Origin: Entrophospora sp. SA101
Taxonomy: Eukaryota; Glomeromycota; Glomeromycetes; Entrophosporales; Entrophosporaceae
Length of the DNA: 64,000 bases
Assembly: GCA_958430865.1 (NCBI GenBank)
Contig: CAUDNR010001269.1
Location: 519-64,518, forward strand
Reading direction: 5' to 3'
The notes under the pieces are model-generated. The model made no database searches. It was given only the letters and a program-made list of their open reading frames with translations, and was not told the origin of the DNA. A program made the translations under genes and the position numbers. Below are positions 34,629 through 49,158 of this stretch, piece by piece (the stretch's first letter is position 1; each line of letters starts with the position of its first letter).

Positions 34629-36136
34629 AAAATATTATTATGTCTGTGAAAAAGAGACGTGAATTAGTTTTAGAAAAAAACGATTATAGAATTTCTTATT
34701 AATTTAAATAATATACTTTTTACATATCACAATTTGTAACTTAAAAAGGCTTTAAACATCTAACGAATGATATATTAGCATAATACAAGAATTCAGCAAT
34801 GAAACATTCTATGACAATTCTATGAATTATATCTTAATACTATGAAGTTGAGAAGCCATGCAAAACTTATGACGGCTGTGTTTGGTTATTTCTTTTAATA
34901 TGATACATAGAACACAAGCTAAGATGGTTCAAAAAAAAAACAATTGAGCGGGCACACACAAATCCATTCTAGATAAAAAAAAGATAGACGGGTACTAAGA
35001 TCCAGGAGAAAGGAGAGACACACTGAAATTGATTAATAATCGGGACGATTGATTGATTGAATTGATTGATAATATTAATGCAGTACATATTCAATATCAA
35101 ACAACATAAAAGGAAATACGTGAAATACAGAAGAAGCTCACGAAATAGAGAGAAAAGCAAAAGAAGGATTCACCAAGCTTAATTTACAAACTTATTTATT
35201 CATATATTGATTCACGTTATTTTAAATATGTTAAATTTGATCGTTAATTTTATCGTTTTTGATTGGTTGAGTTTTTTTAAATGATGCCGAAATCATGTCC
35301 TTTTTAAGTTAAACGAAATATACATTATTGAAGAAGAATAAAAGTGGCTTTAATAAATTCATTTACAGCAAATGAAACCAAAATATTATCAAGCGTTTTA
35401 TTATTGTATGAGATTTCTTTGGTCAAGTATAAATGTCCCAATACCCTGGTCTATAAGATACAAAGTAAAGTATTCAAATTATAATATTAAAAACTTGCGC
35501 GATAACTCTTTAAGTTTCGATTTTCTATGTATATGCATGCGCAGACTTGAATAAATGGCATCATGGAATAAATATATTATAGCGTTAAAATGCTGTATCA
35601 AACAAAATTACCTGATTTACATGGCCACTTAACAGTTGTTTCTTCAAGAAATAATTTATCATCATCGAATTTAATATGTTCGTTTGTTCTTTTTCAAATA
35701 ATGCCATAATATGTTTCTCAGATATTATAAGATATATACACATCTATGCATGCATTTTAAATGCACGTGTGCACACACAGACTATCAAAATTCAAAACTT
35801 CACTATCTGGTCCATCGTAAATAACACATGTAAAGCAGAAGTTTGAATATGATTTTGTGTTTTAGCTGCTGTGAAAAATATGTTCAACGACAACATTAGA
35901 AAAGTTTTCCGAGTATACGCATGCATATTTTACATTTTGTGGATATGTATATTAATATTAATATATACTGTAATAGTAAGTACTATGGCGTGCAGATTTT
36001 TGGTTTTAAATTGTGTGCATATTTGTCTTAATGCATATAATATATATTATCAGAAAAGGAAAAAAAATCACCCATTATAATAATAAAGGGGTTTTTTCCT
36101 AGGGGTAAGTAAATATATTAATTTAGAATATATGGG

Positions 36137-36232
36137 GCATGCTCACCCAATCCAAGAGGTTTAACCTTAGGATCGACGTCTCAAATAGTAAGGTTAACCC
36201 TTGTTGTAGACCCTTGGATTGGCTGGGCATGC
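36137..36232. mobile_element. Small hairpin element, copy 2
   Basis: Same as 8119-8214. Confidence 0.7.
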
Positions 36233-38553
36233 AACAAAGTGAACATTTGTACTACGAATGATTACAGGACCAATTAAATAATTGGGGGACATGTAATTGT
36301 TGTAAATTATTATTTAAAAATCAAAACAGTTGTCGAAGGCAGTTTAAGACCTATGAAATTCCCTGTTGAATGGAACACCTCACCACCAGACTTAAGGTTG
36401 CTTGCCAAAAATCCTCCAGAAATCAATCAGCAGGGTTTCGGCAGGTTACACATTAATTGTTTATTATACTTGTATGTTTTTCATATGACTCAATTAATTG
36501 CATCAAAAAGTCACCCCATTGAGTCAAGTGTAAGCATGTTAGCTGAAGTTGACTCTCTTAATAAAGGTGTAATAGTTTTTCATAAATGCTGAAGTTAATT
36601 TTATTAGTTGCCAAAATTATATCTGAAATTATTTGGACTCTTTGATTAAATATTAAAAGGCTGGGTAGATTTTTTATGCCTATTGATACAAAGAATATTG
36701 TAAATACAAAATTGCTTACCAAAATTGATTTTTTCAAAAACCATTTTAACTAACATTCTTATCAACCTATTTCTACCATAGTTAACAAGTTTGGAAATTG
36801 TCCATACAATGAATAAGCAAAATCAGTCAATTCTCTTGGAAAATATATTAACTTAAAAAAAATAAATACAATGGAACAAATTACAATAGATAGATTCATG
36901 TCTTGAAATTTTTTTTTTAATTTAAAAACTTTAATTAGTGTCACATGAGTCACCAATATGTGCAGCCAATAAATGCTTTAATTCCCTAAATGCCCAAGGG
37001 GGGTGCACTTAGGGAGGTTGACTGTAACAGTTTTAAATCGAATTTAATTAATGAAAAGAAGCACGAACTAAATTTATGGTATTTTACCAAAATCATTTTC
37101 CTGTTGCTGCTTCATTATATACAACATAACAATCCATTGCAGATAAGAAGGATGGTCGAATTTATCTCACGCATAAAATTTTAAATTTTGCAATGTTCTC
37201 AAAGAAGGATTTTCTTATACATTCCATTTTCTTGGCTGGCATTACCTAACTCGCCGGGATCAATTTTGGAGCTAGAATTTCAGCTGATGTTCTTTTGTTC
37301 TGATTACTGGCCGCGCGGGTCTATTTTTCATTTCCAAACTTTAGTCTGGTAGACAGCCTCTACTTTTTCTCGGGTGGTTTGTGAGCGCACTCACCTAAAT
37401 TTAAACCTATTGAATTTACTTCAACTGTCACTGCAAAAGTAGGAATCCCAATATTTTGCAATAAACTCCGCAAAAAATTGTTTATGAACCAGAGCTCGTT
37501 GAACAACACCCAAAAAAATAAGATAAATGAATTAATTGCCTTGGCATGAAAATTTTCGATAATTTATATACAACCCTAGAAGAAAATATAACAATAAATA
37601 CAATAGCCTTTTTTAGAAATATAATGTTTTCCCCCGCCAAGTAGTATTACAAAATTATTCATCATTGATCGTCCGACCACGAATTAATAATAATAATAAT
37701 TAATTAAATTAATCAAACCAATTTTTTATTAGTTATCGAAAAAATACTCATAATAAGCATAACTACGCCACAAGGTAAGAATAACCTGATTTGTTCAAAA
37801 CCATTTTTTAGAACTAGAACATATTAATATTAATATTACTGTATAAAAATGGTAAATTTGGAACCACGTAAAAAAGCTAAGCTATTTATTTATTTACTAT
37901 ATGTTATCATAATTACGAGGGTCCCAGAGGTTGTTTTTTGCTGGAGACCGAAAATGACGTAAATGTTAGCATAGTCAGTATGGTTATTACATCCTTCTTT
38001 CTTGTATGGCATTTTCCCTTTAAAGCACTACCATAATTTTTCTTCAAGTATTTAGAACCTTGAGTTGAACCCTTGAAAAATCTTTGGTGGGCTTTGCAAT
38101 CAATGATTGGCTGCTGTGGCTTAATACCTCTTTATATGGATAGATAGGTGCAATTGAACACAAAAATAAAAAAAACTTGAGTTTATTAATAGAAAATCCT
38201 AAAAAAAAAAAAAAAAGTAAAAAAAATTTATTAATTTATTAAATTATGTACTACCACTTTTTAATGTAATAATAATAAATAAAACAATAAATAATAAATA
38301 AATAATAATGCTACATATACATGAACGGACGAACCTTCTTCTCAAAAGAAAAACTCTTAGAAAATTTTTATTTATTTTAATTTTAATAAAAACTATTCTA
38401 TAAAATAAAATAAGATAAAAATATTCTTATTTTTTTCTTTATTTTTAATATTCTGATCATTACTGACCTCTTTTAACTTAAAAGAGATTAACATTCATTC
38501 TTTTAATTAATATATAAATAAAAAATTGTTATAATACTTAATAATAGTAATAC

Positions 38554-41500
38554 ATGGGCTCATTACCCCTTTTTAATCAATGGTTTATATGGCTTTTTGC
38601 CTTGACAACATGGATAATATGTGTTAATGGTAAATTATTATTTTCATTCAATTTCAAAACCATAACTCAAACTTAAAAATATTAATTATTTATATCTTTT
38701 TCAGCTGATAGTTATTCATCAAACCCTTTGACATATTTGGAATTTGTTAGTGATCCTAGTATAGATATACTTCCTAGAAATAGATTTGAGTCACACAATC
38801 AAGAATATTTAATACAAGATTTAGATGATAAATCATTACGACATGATGACTCAATGCGTATACGATTTATAGCGTTTAATAGGACATTTAATCTTCATCT
38901 TGAACCTCATTACGATTTATTACATCCCGAAGCCACCATCACCATACACCATGCAGACGATACCAGCACCACAACACGATTACTACTTGACGATCATAGG
39001 TTGTATAAAGGATATTTATTAGATGTTAAATTTACCGATAAACGATTAACTGAGGATATGATTGGTTTAAAGAGAAAATCCTTATCAGAAGAACTTTTTG
39101 GTTCTGTTGGTGTCCTTGGTTGGGCAAGTATTCATGTTCACGATGATGGAAGGTAATTATTATTATTAACTTTGAAAAAAAAAATTTTTTCAATGTAATA
39201 TTTAACAATAGCAAATTAATTGTAATTTTTTTTTTTTAAGTCGATCAAACAGGAAACCAATATTTGAAGGCGCATTTTCCTATAATAATGATATATATCA
39301 TATTAAAACTATTGAGAATTTCAAAATAACCCGGTTTAGAGATGATCCAGCAATACCCAATCTTTCTGCACGTCATATTAATCATCGTTATGCTACAATG
39401 GTTATATTTCGTGATTCTGATATAAAAAATTCTGATCATAATCGAAGATCTTTAACCGATGAAAATGTACAAACTTGCGGCAGCGATGATATTCTTGGTA
39501 TCAAAACTAACAGAAATGACCATCTTTTAACTCATACTGATGAAAATTCTAATCCACTTTCTCCATGGTGGAAAAGATTGGACTTTAGTTCAAACATAAA
39601 AGGAAACTTGGATGTTTCCTATCATAGTAATAGTAATAATTTATTTAAAAGAGGTGCGTCAGGTTGTCCAGATGCTAGAAAAGTTGCTTATATGGTTTGT
39701 TTTTATTCTTTAACTTCATTTATTTTATACACTTATCCCCCCAAAAAAAGAACTCTTCTAATCAAGTCATTTATCCTATCAATGAATATTCATTCAAAAA
39801 AAAATGTGTTTAGGGTGCAGCCGCTGATTGTACATATGGTATGTTATAATATTATTGTCGGTTTTTAATTCTAATTATATTATAAATTACTTTATAAATT
39901 CAAAATAAACCTTATTTCTCTAAAAAAAACCCCTCCCTTTTTTTTCCTAGTCACTTCCTATAAATCGAGTGATGCAGCTCGAAAACAAATACTCACTGAT
40001 TGGGGTACTGCATCTGCTGTTTATGAAAGAACTTTTAATGTGACGCTTGGTCTTATAAAAATTGATATACGTGATGCAGCATGTCCTGCTACCCCCGATA
40101 GTGCCGTACTTTGGAATAGAGATTGTAGTGATAGTTATTCTATAAATACTCGTTTAAGTGATTTTAGTTTATGGAGGGGAAAACTTACTAGTAAGTATAT
40201 TTCCCTCGTTTATTTAACTATTTTTTTCGATATATAAAAATTTATTTTTTGGATAAATACGATCAAATTTTAATTGTTAAATATTTTATAGATGATACTG
40301 ACACAGCTTTATGGCATCTTATGTCAAAGTGCAAGTAAGTTAAAGAAAAAAAATATTATTTAGTAGTTATATCATCATCAACAACATTGATCTCATGTTA
40401 TTTTAAAAAAAAATTTTTTTAACTTGTGATGCTTGCTTTTAACTAATACATATTTATAGTACTGGATCAAAAGTTGGTGTTGCATGGTTAGGTCAGCTTT
40501 GTACGATTACAGCAAATTCTCAAACCACTGGTAAATAAATAAAAACTTTTTTATATTATATTTCCATGTATTTATTATATGTATTATATATTTAATCACT
40601 CGTAATCATAATTAAAATTAATTTAGAACAAGGTACAGCGTATGTATCAGGAACTGGTGTATCAACCATAGTTAAAGATGAATGGAAAGTTGTTGCTCAT
40701 GAAATTGGACATGGATTTGGTAATTAACATTAAAAGTTAATAATATTTACTAATTATAATTGTAATAGTATTTAACATTATAATAATAATGATGATGATG
40801 ATGATGATGAATTTTAGGTGCATCTCATGATTGCATAGCAGCAAATTGTCCTTGTACCAGTGCTGCTCAATGTAATTGTTGTCCATTATCCTCAACTGTT
40901 TGTGATGCCGGCGGCAAATATATAATGAACCCAACTAGCAATGTGCTTACAAATGATTTTAGGTAAAAAAAGTTTTATTTATTTATTAAGGTTACTTAAA
41001 TATATGCATATTAATTAATATATATTATTTTATTTAGTCCTTGTTCAATTCAAGATGTATGTAGTATGCTATTAAGTATTGGTACTTGTCTTAAAGGTTT
41101 GTATTTATATTATATTATATTATATTATATATATATATATATATGCATTCTTAAAAAGATATGAAATTTATAAATTTATAAAATTTATAAATATACATTT
41201 AATTTTTAGATCCAAGTGATACAAATTCAAAAATTTTAAGTCAAGCTATGTGCGGAAATGGTTTAAAAGAAGATGGCGAAGAGTGTGATTGTGAGTAATA
41301 GTTAGTTACTAATTATATACATATATATATATATTCAATATTCTTTACTCAAAATAAAATTTTATATAAACAGGTGGCACTGATTGTCAAAATGATCAAT
41401 GTTGTGATGGCACTACTTGTAAATTCAAACCTGGTGCTGTATGCGCGTAAGTTGACTATTTATTTTGATTGCTAGAATAATTTAATGAATAAAGTATTCA

Positions 41501-43164
41501 TATAACTAACAATTTGTATGCAAATTCACATGTATATACTTGTAGTGATTCAAACGATCTGTGTTGTCTAAATTGTAAATATAAAACTGCCGGTATAGTT
41601 TGTCGACCACCAACTTCTAATTGTGACATAAGCGAAGTATGTACTGGCACGTCTGGGGATTGCCCTGTGGATAAACACATTGATGATGGAACTACTTGTG
41701 GCACAAATCTTGAATGTGCCGGTGGTATATGCACTTCAAGAGATGCGCAATGTAATGTACGCGGTTCTAAAATGGGTATCACCAAAGCATGCTCATCTGT
41801 TGAATCCACGAGTTGTGTAATAAGTTGCTTAAATCCTAATGATACTCGTTCATGTCTTGAAATGAGTGGATATTTTGTGGATGGGACACCGTGTGGTCTT
41901 GCTGGCAGATGCAATAAAGGACAATGTGCTAATGGATCACTATGTAAATTATTAATTAATCAATCAATCAATTTATTTATTCAAGTAATTTGCAAATAAT
42001 AATGATGATATCTTCTTTTAATGTTAAAAAAAGTTCAAGCTATAGGATCTTGGATAGCAAAAAACCTAAAAATAGTTATTCCTGTTGGAATAATTATCGG
42101 GCTTATGATATTAGTTTGGTATGATATTGATTATTGTCGTTATTATTGTCATTATTACTATTTTTCTTTCCTCTCTTTTAAAAAATGAAACTAAAAAAAC
42201 TTTTCCCCCAATAAATAGTATATGTAATTGCGTTTATCGTTCTCGTAAAAAGCGACGCTTGGCAAAAAATAAACTGTCAATATCATCGACTGATAGCTCC
42301 AGATATCTTTATTCTCCTGTAAATCCATCCCACACAACTGCCAATCTATCCAGAAGCAACCGCATCGCAACCGGTGATAATACTCCTACTCCAAGTGGAT
42401 GGGTTGACCCTACACCTTACAATGGACCCAAATCACCCCCTGAAACACATCGAAACGTACCCGCCTCATCACAGCCACGCGAAAGGATAGTGCCAATGCC
42501 AGATCCTTATCATTATAATCGATCTACGGATCGGTTATTTCCTGGCTCATCATCTTCTTCTTCATCCTCATTATCATCATCATCACCATCACCTCCACGT
42601 CCACCACCTTCAGCACAAACAACATCACATCAGGTGTACGATAATAATAACAACAACAACAACAACAACAACAATAATAATACAAGGTCTGTTTCACCAC
42701 GTCAAATGTATGATAATACAAGGTCTGCTTCACCACGTCAAATGTATGATAATACAAGGTCTGCTTCACCACGTCAAATGTATGATAATACAAGGACAAA
42801 TCAACCATCAAATCAAATGTATATCAATACAATGACAAATCAACCAATACAGAGACAAGATAATCAATCACCGCTGAGCGGTAATAATAGAAGGCAAAAT
42901 TCACCACATCAAATGCAAATTAATACAAGAACAAATCAACCACCTTCATCACACCAACTTAATCCAAGGACCAATCAACCAATACCACGACAAGATAATC
43001 AATCGCCAATATTATCACCATCAGGCAGTAATAGAGGGCACAATTCACCACCAATACAACGACAAGATAATCACTCGCCAATATTCTCAGTATCAGGTAA
43101 TAATAATAGAGGGTATAATCAACCTGATCGTAATGAACCTTATAACAACGATCAATCAAGATAA
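38554..43164 (+). CDS. Fungal-type transmembrane ADAM metalloprotease, copy 2 (15 exons)
   Basis: Same gene as at 10536-15146, shifted by 28018: 38554-38629, 38705-39152, 39241-39694, 39814-39838, 39951-40190, 40292-40334, 40460-40530, 40627-40719, 40818-40962, 41038-41096, 41210-41290, 41374-41446, 41546-41943, 42034-42118, 42219-43164. The predicted 1078-residue protein is identical where compared, including the length of the poly-Asn tract and the 36-bp repeats in the last exon. If both copies are real, they cannot be separated by short reads and would double the dosage of this protease. Confidence 0.92.
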
Positions 43165-43401
43165 GATGAAGTTAAAAATTATAAAATTGTCATATATACA
43201 TTCACACACATATATACATAACGGGGGGTGTAAATTGTGTACAGTAATTTTTTAAAAAAGATATATTTATTTTTTGTTTAATTGTTAGAACTATTTATGT
43301 AATAATATAATTTTATAATTTAAAAAAAGAAAGGTTTATTTAATTGTGATTTTAGAAATAACAATTAATATTAATAAAAAAACTAATAAAAATGGTTATT
43401 T

Positions 43402-44569
43402 TTATTTCCTTGAATTATATTTTCGTGTGTGTGTACCTTCTTTTTTGGCTGAATCTTCAACTTTTTTTATGCCTTCATCATTGACATCACTTTTATCGTT
43501 GCTTGAAAAGTTGACAAGGATTGACTGGAATAACTTTTAATGATTTACCGTCTCAACTATGCTCATAAGAATTGCAGGTAAGATTTCCTTCAGGAAAATA
43601 AGGATCAAGCTATTTTACCTCTTTTATTAATGTCGACATCGCATATGACTCAAGAAATTCAACCGAGTAGGTAGATGGTGTAGGGGTCATTTCGAGGATC
43701 TTTGTAGGTACGAACAACTTGAGAGTACTTAGAGGGTTATCGATCTCCAGTAATTTGTTTGTTGGGTAGGTCCAACACAAATCCATTTTTCTAACATATA
43801 TTTCAAAATGGTTTTCTGTCGACATTTGTCACTGTGCTTTCATATATGATTTGACATTCAACCTTCCCTAATATTCTACCCGAGGTGGTTCATAAATTTC
43901 ACTGAAATGAAATACTGCTTGCTCTTTTATACGACATGAATGGGTGTAAATATAAACTTTGTATTTTGTCAACCTAATGGAGAATTTCACCAACAAGTTC
44001 ATTTATTTTCTCAATGTGTATATATATATTGGTTTCAAATAGTAATCGCTTACTGAACTGGCCCGGATCTTTGATTGTAACAACTAGCGCAGCATCTTAC
44101 ATGAAACTGCAAATGGATTTTAGTTGATTTGACATTATTGCCACAAAACAAACAGCGAATCTAGGAAAATCAAATATATTCCAACCTGGTGGTGGAGGTC
44201 GTTTTTTGGCCCGTTGAAATAATAAGCCAATCTTGACCTCTTCCAAATTTGTAGAGTTATCTTATCAGTCAGGATAAAGTGAAATCTAGAGCATGTTTGT
44301 GCCAATGCCAATAAACCAGATGTTGGAGAATCTTCAATGTGGCGTGTATATTTATAAAAGGCGCCGTTTGTTTTTTTGTAATTGGTTGGATGTGATTCAA
44401 CCTGAAGATGATTATTATTGTTGTTATTATTATTACTGTCATTGTCCGCACAAGTTTTCTTACGCTGTGAAACTTTTTCTTTATGTGATTCTTGACAAGT
44501 AAATAGGAAGACGGATTTTATAAATAATCTTGACTGTTGCAATGTTTTTCTCTCTTTCGGTTCTAACAA
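43402..44569 (-). pseudogene. Broken F-box-like protein gene, copy 2
   Basis: Same sequence and same disablements as at 15384-16551. Confidence 0.5.
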
Positions 44570-44746
44570 ATAATACTTGGCGATTTGATGAGGGAAATGA
44601 AAATTCCAATAATCAAATCATTATACCCACCAAATATAGGTTTGTACTGAAACATTATTTTTTATTCTTAAAAAAGAAAAGTCTGCCTCGAAATCAATTT
44701 TTCAACTAGCATTTTTCTCCCGAATTTTTTGTTGTCGTTTTTCATC

Positions 44747-44785
<39 letters not shown>

Positions 44786-45388
44786 CCATCAATAATGCCT
44801 ATATCAGTTCCTAATCCTACATTGTCATCCACCATATTCTTTGAGCAATTTCAAAAAAATATTCGTTTGCTCCAATTTATGGTGCATATTAATAATATAA
44901 AGTAGTTATTATATGGTAGATAGTCTGGTCCCCTATTAATAAAAAGTGATTTGATGAGGTTGTTAATACTAACATCAAAGATACGATGGGCTTTTGAGGG
45001 TTAAGGTTTGGTGAATTCGTTAATTTCGGCAAATTTGAAACACATCTTGAATTATTAATATTATTAAATGATGATGACGATAATGATGATGATGATGCTG
45101 ATAAAAATGATTATCACTAAATTTATGTTATACAATTTTGTTAAGGAAAGAAGGAAAGGCGTTTTTTCTAATCTGGTGCTTGTGTTGCTTTCTTATGAAG
45201 GAAAATTAGAATAGGCTTGTTATTTATTATTTCTTGACGGAAAGTATCAACTTCAGCAATTAAATCCTGTTTAAATGTTATACTAAGTTTCGTGAAACAT
45301 AAAATAAAGTGAGTTTTTAAAACAATTGTTTCAATTCTTTCAAAAATAAATTAATTATTTTGAATTCTGAATTTTAAAAAATTTAATA

Positions 45389-46209
45389 ATGTATAAATAC
45401 ATTGAAGTTCACATTGGTGAGAAAATTAAAGTAGTAAACATCATTTGATTAGTATTTTTAATTCGCTAATTATTAAAAAAATTTTGTTAAAAAATAGTTG
45501 AAGCAAAAGACGTTAAAGACACTGATACTATTGGTATGTGAAGTGAATATATTAATAAACAATGTATATTTGAATTATAATATTTTTTTTAATTAAAAAT
45601 AATTTAATTGATATCTTTTTATATAAATAACTAATAGGCAAAGGTTTGTATGATAAAAATTTTTAAAAAAACTCTTCCACAGAAAACCATTATGTTAATT
45701 ATTTTAATTTATTTAGGTGATCCATACATTCAATTTTGGTTTGATAGTTCTGCTACAAAATATAGAACTGATGCGAGGGCTGGAACAGCCACTCCTGTTT
45801 GGGATAAAAAATTCAAAATGTTAGTGTGTATATATATATATATATAATTCATGATAATAATTTGTTATTTCTAATATATTATTGTTATTTACATCCTCTT
45901 TTCCTCAAAAATTTAGCAAATATGAAAATCAAAAGGTTCTACATCTTCAACTTCTAGACGATGATGTCGGCAAAGATGACATTGTAAATATTGGCAATTT
46001 TTATATAATTGTTAATTTAAAATAAAAAATTTTGCTTAATCACACAATATTTAATAACATATTATTAGATTGGTGATGCGACATTAGAGCTTAGTGAGTT
46101 TGAACGTGCTGATGATAAAAGATACGTTGATAAATGGTGTAGTGTACAGTCTAAGGATGATGCAAAATCTAATGGCGAGGTCCGTGTTATTTTAGAACTT
46201 ATTGATTAG
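45389..46209 (+). CDS. Small single C2-domain protein, copy 2 (6 exons)
   Basis: Same gene at offset 28018: 45389-45416, 45498-45533, 45638-45643, 45717-45819, 45917-45983, 46069-46209. The predicted 126-residue protein and the micro-exon are unchanged. Confidence 0.88.
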
Positions 46210-46390
46210 TTGAATGAGTGAAGTAATTATCTTTACATATTAAGTATTCCTCTTCTCTTCATATAAATATACATTTATGTAAATTATTAAATTATTATGC
46301 TTGTATCTTTCTTGCAAATTGGAATTTCTCATGTACAAAATATCAAATAAAAATTTTTTTTTTTAAAAATTTTATTAAGTTAAAGGTTCA

Positions 46391-47018
46391 ATAAATTTGA
46401 TAGTGTCTAAACAATCAAAAAAGTTGCTACCTCCAATTCTGGTTCTTCCTCGACTGTTGAAATTAATATTGTTTATGATTAATTTTAGAATTTTATCCAA
46501 CCAACACAACTAAATCAAATTGTCATGAATTATTGAAATCACCGCTACCGTCGAAATTTATAGCCTTAGAACTTACTTGTCGTGAAGCATCTTCAACTTC
46601 AAAGAATCTGCTTCTTCTTTTATGATTTTTTATATTTGGTTTGGCATGTTTTGAATTAATTCTTGTCTAATGATTTCCATCACCCCTTACATTAAGATAT
46701 TTATTACTAGAGCGTAAAGCACTTTTCCAAAATTCCAAAAGTTGTTATTTATATCCAAACTTTTTTCAGTGTAAAAAAATTAATCATTATTAAAAAGTTT
46801 TTTTCGTTTTTGATTTATTTGTGAAAGGAACTTCAAATATATTAATAATATTTTTTCCGATTGTAATTATTATAAGTATTCTATATTCTTATTATCAGAA
46901 ACATCAATATGGACTTTAGAATCTTCTAAAACATTATGATTTAAAACATCTGCCTTGTTCAATTGTTTCATCATCAAAGTTCACACAGTCCACGCAACTA
47001 TTAATCAATTCGAAATTA
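46391..47018 (-). pseudogene. Minus-strand coding relic, copy 2
   Basis: Same as 18373-19000. Confidence 0.25.
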
Positions 47019-47022
47019 GAGT

Positions 47023-47232
47023 TACAGTCTACTCTCTCTATAACGACCCTCTCTATAACGACCACCAAGTAAAATTTCTCTATAACGAACTTCCCTTTTG
47101 TCCCCGTTTCAATTTTTTATAATTAATTTCTCTCCCTATAACGACCATCTTAATAAACTCTCTCTATAACGACCAAAAGCAGAGAAATTAGATATAGGGA
47201 CAGAAGGTTCGTTATAGAGAGAGTGAACTGTA
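47023..47232. mobile_element. pogo/Tc1-like MITE, copy 2
   Basis: Same element as 19005-19214. Confidence 0.85.
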
Positions 47233-48150
47233 TATTTAATTTGATCGGACAAACGTCATGTGAAATAAATTTATTTAATATTTGTCATCAATAATTGATA
47301 TTTTATAACCTTCTGAATACTTTTTTATGCATATCGTTATCTTCTTCCATGTTTTTATGGCAATAAAACTACTGGTTTTATTTATATAGATAGATGTTGA
47401 TATCAATATTAATTAATGCAGAAAGAAAGGGGGCGTAATGTAACATAACTGTATTGTATATTTTATATATATTAATTATATTAATATGTATAAGACTCCG
47501 AACGAATTGAGTCAAATTTTAAAGTGACTCAAACCAGAGTTTTAAATTGATGTTATACTTTAAAAGTAAAATGTACCCATAACTAGAATAAGATCATTTC
47601 AATGTACAGAATAGGTACTAGTGCTGAATAGATGTGGAATGAATACATACTAATATGGAAAAATATACTTTCCAATACTAATATCCTAAAAATATGGAAG
47701 TATTTTTGGTCTGGGCAATAAAAAAGAACATCGTGATTTGAAAAAAGATTTAAAGAACAACATCTCGAAATCTTACTATGCAAAATGGGTATGGTCTTTT
47801 TATATTGTCCAGACCCTTCTGTAGGTGAAAGTCCATTTTTTTCTATATTAATATGTATATTCCGCATTGGTATGTATTCATTTAACATTTAACATTAAGT
47901 TAAGATTGGATGGATATAAAAAATAAGGAAGTATCTTGCATAAAAACATCAACCGTTCTTATATATATGTATATTTTAACTTTAGTGGTTATTATATTGG
48001 TTGCAACATTAAAGATCGTTAAACTTTATACATTTAATAATATTATTTCAATTCAATCATTAACACCAAAGGAACAAAATTAATTATTTCGCAATAAAAG
48101 CTATTTATTTGTTTATTTTATTAATTTATGCATGCTAATTATTAATTATT

Positions 48151-49158
48151 TCTTTTTGTTTTTTTTTTCCTGTTGTTGTTCATTCAAATTTTTATTATAT
48201 TGTGAATATTTACATTTACTATTATTATTATTGTAATTACCAGAACTAATTCCACATGGTTTCCATATTTTTAGGTATTAGTATTGGTATTAGTATGTGA
48301 AAGCGCATTTTCCCACATTAGTATCTATTCCATATCAAAATGTGTTTGCCTGGTGCATTCCATATCAAAACACGCCTTTTCCGTATTCAGACCGCATCTA
48401 TTCGGTATTAGTACCCATTATGTACATAGCCTTTTATAGGGCATAGATTTGTCAAGGTGAATTGGTTATAAGCACATTTATTTTAAAAATGCGGACATCC
48501 GTATAAAATACTAATACATTCAAGCATCGTTTTAATGGTACTGATCACCAAAATTCGTTGTAATGATCAATACAGTTTTTAATGGATGATGATGTTGTTG
48601 AGACATTTTCAAAGGTTTTAATCGTAAAATTTTTATTTGATAAAAGAAAATTTCATCTTTATTTATACAGATTTCTTGGTGTTATTTTTTTTATTTTAAT
48701 TAAACAATTTTATTATTGTTCATTAATATTAATATTATCGTAGTCTTTTTTAAATTCGTTGTAACGCGGTTAGTACTATTACTATTTGAATGGATGGTAA
48801 TATTTGGCCTGATAAATAAAAATTCATTAATATTAAAAGAGATTCATTATAAAATGTATTATTATTGTGAATCCTATTTAATCCTTCATCCAGTAAATGA
48901 TTGGTTAAATATGCAAAATGATTGATGAATTTTCAGATAGGATATTTGCTGGAGAAGTCCCATAGAACATTTTAAAAAAAAACCAATGTTCTAATTAATG
49001 ATTGAAATATTATGATAACCAAACTGATTAATAAATGAGCATTTAAAATTAATTATATAATTTGTGATGTATCAGCTATTAATAGGAATTACATGAGACA
49101 ATAAATAATCATTTTTAATTGATCCTAATGAATTATATAAGACACTGACTGATTAAAT
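48151..49158. other. Right flank of copy 2, gene-free
   Basis: 48241-48430 carries degenerate relatives of the TACGGAAT repeat in opposite orientation (GGTATTAGTA, TTCCATATCAAAA, CCTTTTCCGTATT). The frame at 48716-48925 is AT-driven and shows no domain. The 3' region of the DRG2-type gene adjoins at 49158. Confidence 0.5.

Larger units (their letters stand above)
28025..48150 (+). repeat. Segmental duplication block, copy 2
   Basis: Second, direct-orientation copy of 1-20132, with apparently identical sequence apart from the patch near 30813-31039. Its left flank (26877-28024) and right flank (48151 onward) differ from the flanks of the other copies. All gene-free stretches inside it have the same content as in copy 1, so they are not listed again separately. 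Confidence 0.97.
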